A DNA stretch of 26,776 bases from CAMDTE01 sp034679985. GTDB lineage: Bacteria; Bacteroidota; Bacteroidia; Flavobacteriales; Schleiferiaceae. The position numbers and the translations under genes were made by a program. Positions 23,592-26,776 of this stretch are shown piece by piece; within the stretch, counting starts at the first letter, position 1; every line of letters begins with the position of its first letter. The notes below the pieces were generated by a model, which did not search any database, was not told the DNA's origin, and saw nothing but the letters and a program-made list of their open reading frames with translations. The DNA is taken from the NCBI GenBank assembly GCA_034679985.1, contig JAXITR010000028.1, positions 1 to 26,776 of the forward strand, given 5' to 3'.

Positions 23592-24971
23592 ATGGCCCTC
23601 ATTAAATCCATTTCCGGCATTCGCGGTACCATCGGCGGACAGCCAGACCACGCGTTGACTCCTGTGGATGCTGTAGCTTTTGCGGCCGCCTACGGTAGCT
23701 GGTTGAAAGAAACGTATGCGTCTACCGGCAGAATTAAAGTGGTTATCGGGCGGGACGCACGTCCGTCGGGCCCCTTTGTTCAAGGTTTGGTGGAGAATAC
23801 TTTGCTGGCGTTGGGCATTGATGTCATTGATTTGGACTTGTCCACCACCCCCACGGTGGAAGTGGAGGTAGTGGCGCAAGGCGCTCAAGGCGGAATTATC
23901 TTGACGGCCAGCCACAACCCCGTCAATTGGAACGCGCTGAAACTGCTCAACCACCGCGGTGAGTTTATTTCTGCAGCGGACGGTCAGGAACTACTGGATC
24001 GCGTAGCCTCCCAAGAGTACTCGTTTGTGGAAGTGTACGAATTGGGCACCAAAACGTTCGTTCACGACGCCCTAGAACGCCACGTTGAGGCGGTTCTTCA
24101 GTTGCCGTTGGTGGACGTTCCGGCCATTCGTGCCTGCAAATTCAAAATTGTTGTGGATGCCGTAAACTCCACCGGAGGCATCGCGGTTCCGTTGCTCCTG
24201 GACGCCCTCGGTTGCGAGGTGGAGGAGCTTTACTGTGCTCCCAATGGGCAATTTCCGCACAATCCGGAGCCCCTGAAGGAACACCTGGGCGAGATTTGCC
24301 GGTTGGTGCCCGCGGTGGGTGCGCATTTGGGCATCGTGGTGGATCCGGACGTGGACCGATTGGCTTTGATCGACGAAACGGGCGAGATGTTTGGCGAGGA
24401 ATACACCTTGGTGGCCGTGGCCGATTACGTCTTGGACCGAACCCCCGGCCCGGCCGTGAGCAACCTCAGTTCTTCGCGTGCACTAAGGGATGTTGCCCTG
24501 GGGCACCAATGCCTGTACCGCGCCTCCGCCGTTGGCGAAGTCAATGTGGTGGAAACCATGAAGGAGCTGGGCGCCGTTATTGGCGGCGAAGGAAACGGAG
24601 GAATCATTTACCCGGAATTGCACTACGGGCGCGACTCGCTGGTGGGCATTGCCTTGTTCTTGACGCATTTGGCCTACCAAGGCGGCACGGTGAGCGCGAT
24701 GAGGCGTCGCTATCCGGCGTATTTTATGTCCAAAAAGAAAGCCGAATTGGACCCCAAAGCAGATGTTGACGCTGCTCTAGCGCGCATTGCAGACCGATAC
24801 AAAGAAGAGCGAATTACCACCGTGGACGGGGTGAAAATTGACTTTCAAGAATCTTGGGTCCACCTGCGCAAGTCCAATACGGAACCCATTGTACGCATTT
24901 ATACCGAGGCTCCTTCCCAAGCCGAAGCCGACGCCCTTGCGGATCGGTTTATTGCCGCATTTGCTGAATAG
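23592..24971 (+). CDS. glmM: Phosphoglucosamine mutase
   Basis: Encodes 459 residues from ATG 23592. It converts glucosamine 6-phosphate to glucosamine 1-phosphate for UDP-GlcNAc, peptidoglycan and lipopolysaccharide. The N-terminus (ALIKSISGIRGTIGG) is characteristic of Bacteroidota GlmM. Motifs are ILTASHNPVNWNALK with phosphorylated Ser107, the Mg2+ loop DPDVDR, the sugar-specificity loop GGEGNGG and the C-terminal phosphate loop RKSNTEPIVRIY. It differs from the longer mutase at 7495-9174, which has GGEESYG. Cytoplasmic. It is followed after 44 bases by the cysteine desulfurase on the same strand. Confidence 0.93.
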   Translation: MALIKSISGIRGTIGGQPDHALTPVDAVAFAAAYGSWLKETYASTGRIKVVIGRDARPSGPFVQGLVENTLLALGIDVIDLDLSTTPTVEVEVVAQGAQGGIILTASHNPVNWNALKLLNHRGEFISAADGQELLDRVASQEYSFVEVYELGTKTFVHDALERHVEAVLQLPLVDVPAIRACKFKIVVDAVNSTGGIAVPLLLDALGCEVEELYCAPNGQFPHNPEPLKEHLGEICRLVPAVGAHLGIVVDPDVDRLALIDETGEMFGEEYTLVAVADYVLDRTPGPAVSNLSSSRALRDVALGHQCLYRASAVGEVNVVETMKELGAVIGGEGNGGIIYPELHYGRDSLVGIALFLTHLAYQGGTVSAMRRRYPAYFMSKKKAELDPKADVDAALARIADRYKEERITTVDGVKIDFQESWVHLRKSNTEPIVRIYTEAPSQAEADALADRFIAAFAE

Positions 24972-25015
24972 ATAAGGACCACCCCGAGCATTAATTATTG
25001 ACTAAGATTTTTCGC

Positions 25016-26140
25016 ATGGTTTATTTTGACAACGCCGCCACAACATCCTTGGATCCTGAGGTAAAGTCCGTCTTGATCGACGTCTTGGACACCTTTGGCA
25101 ATCCCAGTTCCACCCATGCGGAAGGGCGTAAGGCACGAGCTTTGGTAGAGTCTGCGCGCAAAGAAATTGCTTCCTTGGTGGGCTGTACCCCGGGCGAAAT
25201 CATCTTTACTTCCGGAGGCACGGAAGCCGACAACTGGGCCCTCAAAGGCGCTGTTCGCGATCTGGGCGTTCGCCGCATCCTCACCAGCCCCGTAGAACAC
25301 CATGCCGTTCTCCATGTTGCGGAAGAATTGGCGGCGCAAGGCTTGTGCGATACCCGCTTGGCTCCTGTTGACTCGCGCGGAGACGTGAACCTCAGCTGGT
25401 TGGAGCAGGAGCTTAAAGCAGCACAAGAAGAAGGAGTGTCCGTTTTGGTCAGCCTGATGCACGGCAACAACGAAATTGGCAACCTGCTGCCCATTGAAGA
25501 AGCAGGATCGCTGTGCAAGAAGTACGGAGCCTGGTTTCATTCGGACATGGTGCAAACCTTGGCCCATTTTCCGGTAGACTTCAGTCAACTTCCCGTGGAT
25601 TTTTCCGCGTGCAGTGCGCACAAGTTTCACGGCCCCAAGGGCATTGGGTTCGCCTACGTCAAGGCCAACTCAGGTCTTCACCCGTTCATCCACGGCGGTT
25701 CCCAAGAGCGCGGGCACCGCAGCGGCACGGAGAATGTCTTGGGCATTGTGGGCATGGCCAAGGCCTTTAAGCTGGCCCACGAGCGCATGGAGGCAGATCA
25801 CCAGCACATGCGCGCCCTGAAAGCCCATGCCATTGAGCGGTTGACCACTGCGTTGCCCGGCGTTGCCTTCAACGGAGCTTCCGGCGATTTGGACAACAGT
25901 TTGTACACGGTGGTGAACATCAGCTTGCCGGAAGGGGATCCCAACCGCGGCATGCTCACCTTTGCCTTGGACATCAAGGGATTCTGCGTTTCCGGCGGCA
26001 GCGCCTGCTCTTCCGGATCCAGCAAAGGCAGCCACGTGTTGGAAGCCATCGGTTCTGGCGACGGTCTGCGCTTGTCCTTCAGCCGCTACAACACCACTGA
26101 TGAAGTGGACGCCTTGGTGGACGCCCTAAAAACGGTTTAA
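25016..26140 (+). CDS. Cysteine desulfurase (NifS/IscS type)
   Basis: Encodes 374 residues from ATG 25016 (MVYFDNAATT); a TTG at 24998 would add six residues that the family lacks. A PLP enzyme that moves sulfur from cysteine to a protein persulfide for Fe-S clusters, tRNA thiolation or cofactors. Key features: YFDNAATT start, SGGTEADNWAL, HHAV (His96/97), HGNNEIG (150-156), the PLP lysine Lys203 in SAHKFHGPKG, GHRSGTEN, and the catalytic Cys331 in SGGSACSSGS. The short loop around this Cys fits the class I or Bacteroidota variant; no isc/suf gene is next to it, so the pathway it serves is not shown. No clear promoter box lies in the 44-base gap, so it is probably co-transcribed with glmM. 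Confidence 0.93.
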   Translation: MVYFDNAATTSLDPEVKSVLIDVLDTFGNPSSTHAEGRKARALVESARKEIASLVGCTPGEIIFTSGGTEADNWALKGAVRDLGVRRILTSPVEHHAVLHVAEELAAQGLCDTRLAPVDSRGDVNLSWLEQELKAAQEEGVSVLVSLMHGNNEIGNLLPIEEAGSLCKKYGAWFHSDMVQTLAHFPVDFSQLPVDFSACSAHKFHGPKGIGFAYVKANSGLHPFIHGGSQERGHRSGTENVLGIVGMAKAFKLAHERMEADHQHMRALKAHAIERLTTALPGVAFNGASGDLDNSLYTVVNISLPEGDPNRGMLTFALDIKGFCVSGGSACSSGSSKGSHVLEAIGSGDGLRLSFSRYNTTDEVDALVDALKTV

Positions 26141-26141
26141 T

Positions 26142-26196
26142 AGACCCTTACTGGCCCTCGGGGACTGGTAACGTTCATCGAGATCCAAAAGGGTCT
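26142..26196. repeat. 8-bp inverted repeat in convergent gap
   Basis: AGACCCTT (26142-26149) is repeated inverted as AAGGGTCT (26189-26196) with 39 bases between. There is no T tract, so it is at best a weak terminator for the convergent cysteine desulfurase and CHU_C genes. Confidence 0.3.
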
Positions 26197-26205
26197 GCTG
26201 GCGCG

Positions 26206-26776
26206 CTAGCGAATCAAGGTTACGTATCCCGTAAAGACCCCTTCTTCGTGCACCAGACGGTAGGTGTACGTGTCCGATTGCGCCGGCTTGCCCGCAATCG
26301 TTCCATCCCAATAGTCACCAAAGGGCTTGTCGGTCTCAAATACCACGTTGCCAAACGAATTGAGCACCACCAACGTTGATTTCAGGCCGCAGTTGTTTCC
26401 CTTAATCTCAAAAAACTCGTTGACGTTGTCCCCGTTTGGCGTGAAGGCGTTGGGAATAAAAACCCGTTGATTGATGCGCAGCAGTGCGGTGGTGAACTCG
26501 TACGTAAAGACCGCGTTGCAAATCAAATCTACCGCTTCCAATTGAATGGTGTAAGTGCCCGACGCCGGTAATTGATAGACGGTGACGCGCCCCGTATCCA
26601 CAATTCCGTTGGGGAAGGTCCATCGGTACAAATACTTGGTGGCGGTGTCGCCGCCGTAGTCGATGTTCAGTCGGATGCGCCCGTCAAAACAGGTGTCGGG
26701 AGCCAAGGTGATGTTGGGCCCCGGTTTGTCGTTGCCAAACTTGACGGCTACGGAAGAGGTGTCCCACTTGCCGCAG
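26206..26776 (-). CDS. T9SS type B (CHU_C) sorting-domain protein, C-terminal part; 5' end outside window
   Basis: The frame is open to the right edge (no stop up to 26775), so about 189 C-terminal residues of a larger protein are seen. A PKD-like beta module (Tyr-Arg-Trp then TYTIQLEAVD) precedes the gliding-motility-associated C-terminal domain: VFIPNAFTPNGDNVNEFF, then VLNSFGNVVFETDKPFGDYWDG and DTYTYRLVHEEG ending in GYVTLIR. This is the type B signal recognised by the T9SS, typical of very long surface adhesins such as SprB-like proteins. It converges with the cysteine desulfurase gene (65-base gap). What the missing N-terminal part does cannot be seen. Confidence 0.93.
   Translation of the reverse strand, partial: CGKWDTSSVAVKFGNDKPGPNITLAPDTCFDGRIRLNIDYGGDTATKYLYRWTFPNGIVDTGRVTVYQLPASGTYTIQLEAVDLICNAVFTYEFTTALLRINQRVFIPNAFTPNGDNVNEFFEIKGNNCGLKSTLVVLNSFGNVVFETDKPFGDYWDGTIAGKPAQSDTYTYRLVHEEGVFTGYVTLIR

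Noticed and set aside
1..26776. CRISPR arrays, tRNA/rRNA genes, insertion sequences, phage or defence genes
   Set aside because: No spaced direct repeats, cloverleaf genes, transposase or integrase motifs, or recognisable defence domains were seen. Intergenic gaps are all too short to hide them.

Overview
The window looks like a chromosomal segment from a relatively GC-rich member of the Bacteroidota, most likely Flavobacteriales-like. The evidence is a type IX secretion (T9SS) type A tail on a large secreted protease, a T9SS type B (CHU_C) tail at the right edge, a GldI-like domain, Bacteroidota-style -7 promoter boxes (TAnnTTTG) and start codons without Shine-Dalgarno sequences. The gene order recF - dciA(DUF721) / ndk - nrnA - gldI is also one I associate with this group. 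No genus can be named from sequence alone. Coding density is very high: no stretch over about 150 bases lacks a gene, and I see no tRNA, rRNA, CRISPR, insertion sequence or phage gene.

Left part (1-9200). The 3' end of a sodium:solute symporter gene runs into a strong bidirectional terminator. Facing it is a minus-strand operon, read right to left: a phosphohexomutase (phosphoglucomutase/phosphomannomutase type), a periplasmic TlpA-like thioredoxin-fold protein, a YkgJ-type cysteine-cluster protein and a 1614-residue S8 protease exported by the T9SS. The first three genes are joined by 4-base start/stop overlaps.

Middle part (9250-16360). A minus-strand pair encodes a membrane-anchored TPR protein and lumazine synthase (ribH). 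Divergent from it are recF and a dciA-like gene, which converge on ndk. To the right lies a plus-strand folding block. Its first ORF joins a cytoplasmic NrnA-type DHH phosphoesterase in frame to a GldI-like FKBP, with a lipoprotein-type signal sequence between them. Two further genes follow, each encoding cyclophilin plus FKBP in one chain: one exported, one cytosolic. Strong intrinsic terminators separate and end these last two genes.

Right part (16389-26776). A five-gene minus-strand operon contains a TPR protein, a DUF368 membrane protein (family linked to undecaprenyl-phosphate translocation), aroE, a multi-repeat DUF349 protein and uvrB. Divergent from it are glmM (phosphoglucosamine mutase) and a cysteine desulfurase. 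The window ends inside a minus-strand T9SS type B surface or secreted protein.

Most of this is conserved housekeeping content. The most unusual object is the single-frame NrnA-GldI fusion with its internal signal sequence. The next is the pair of dual-family immunophilins beside it, which may form an export-linked protein-folding neighbourhood; that link is inference.
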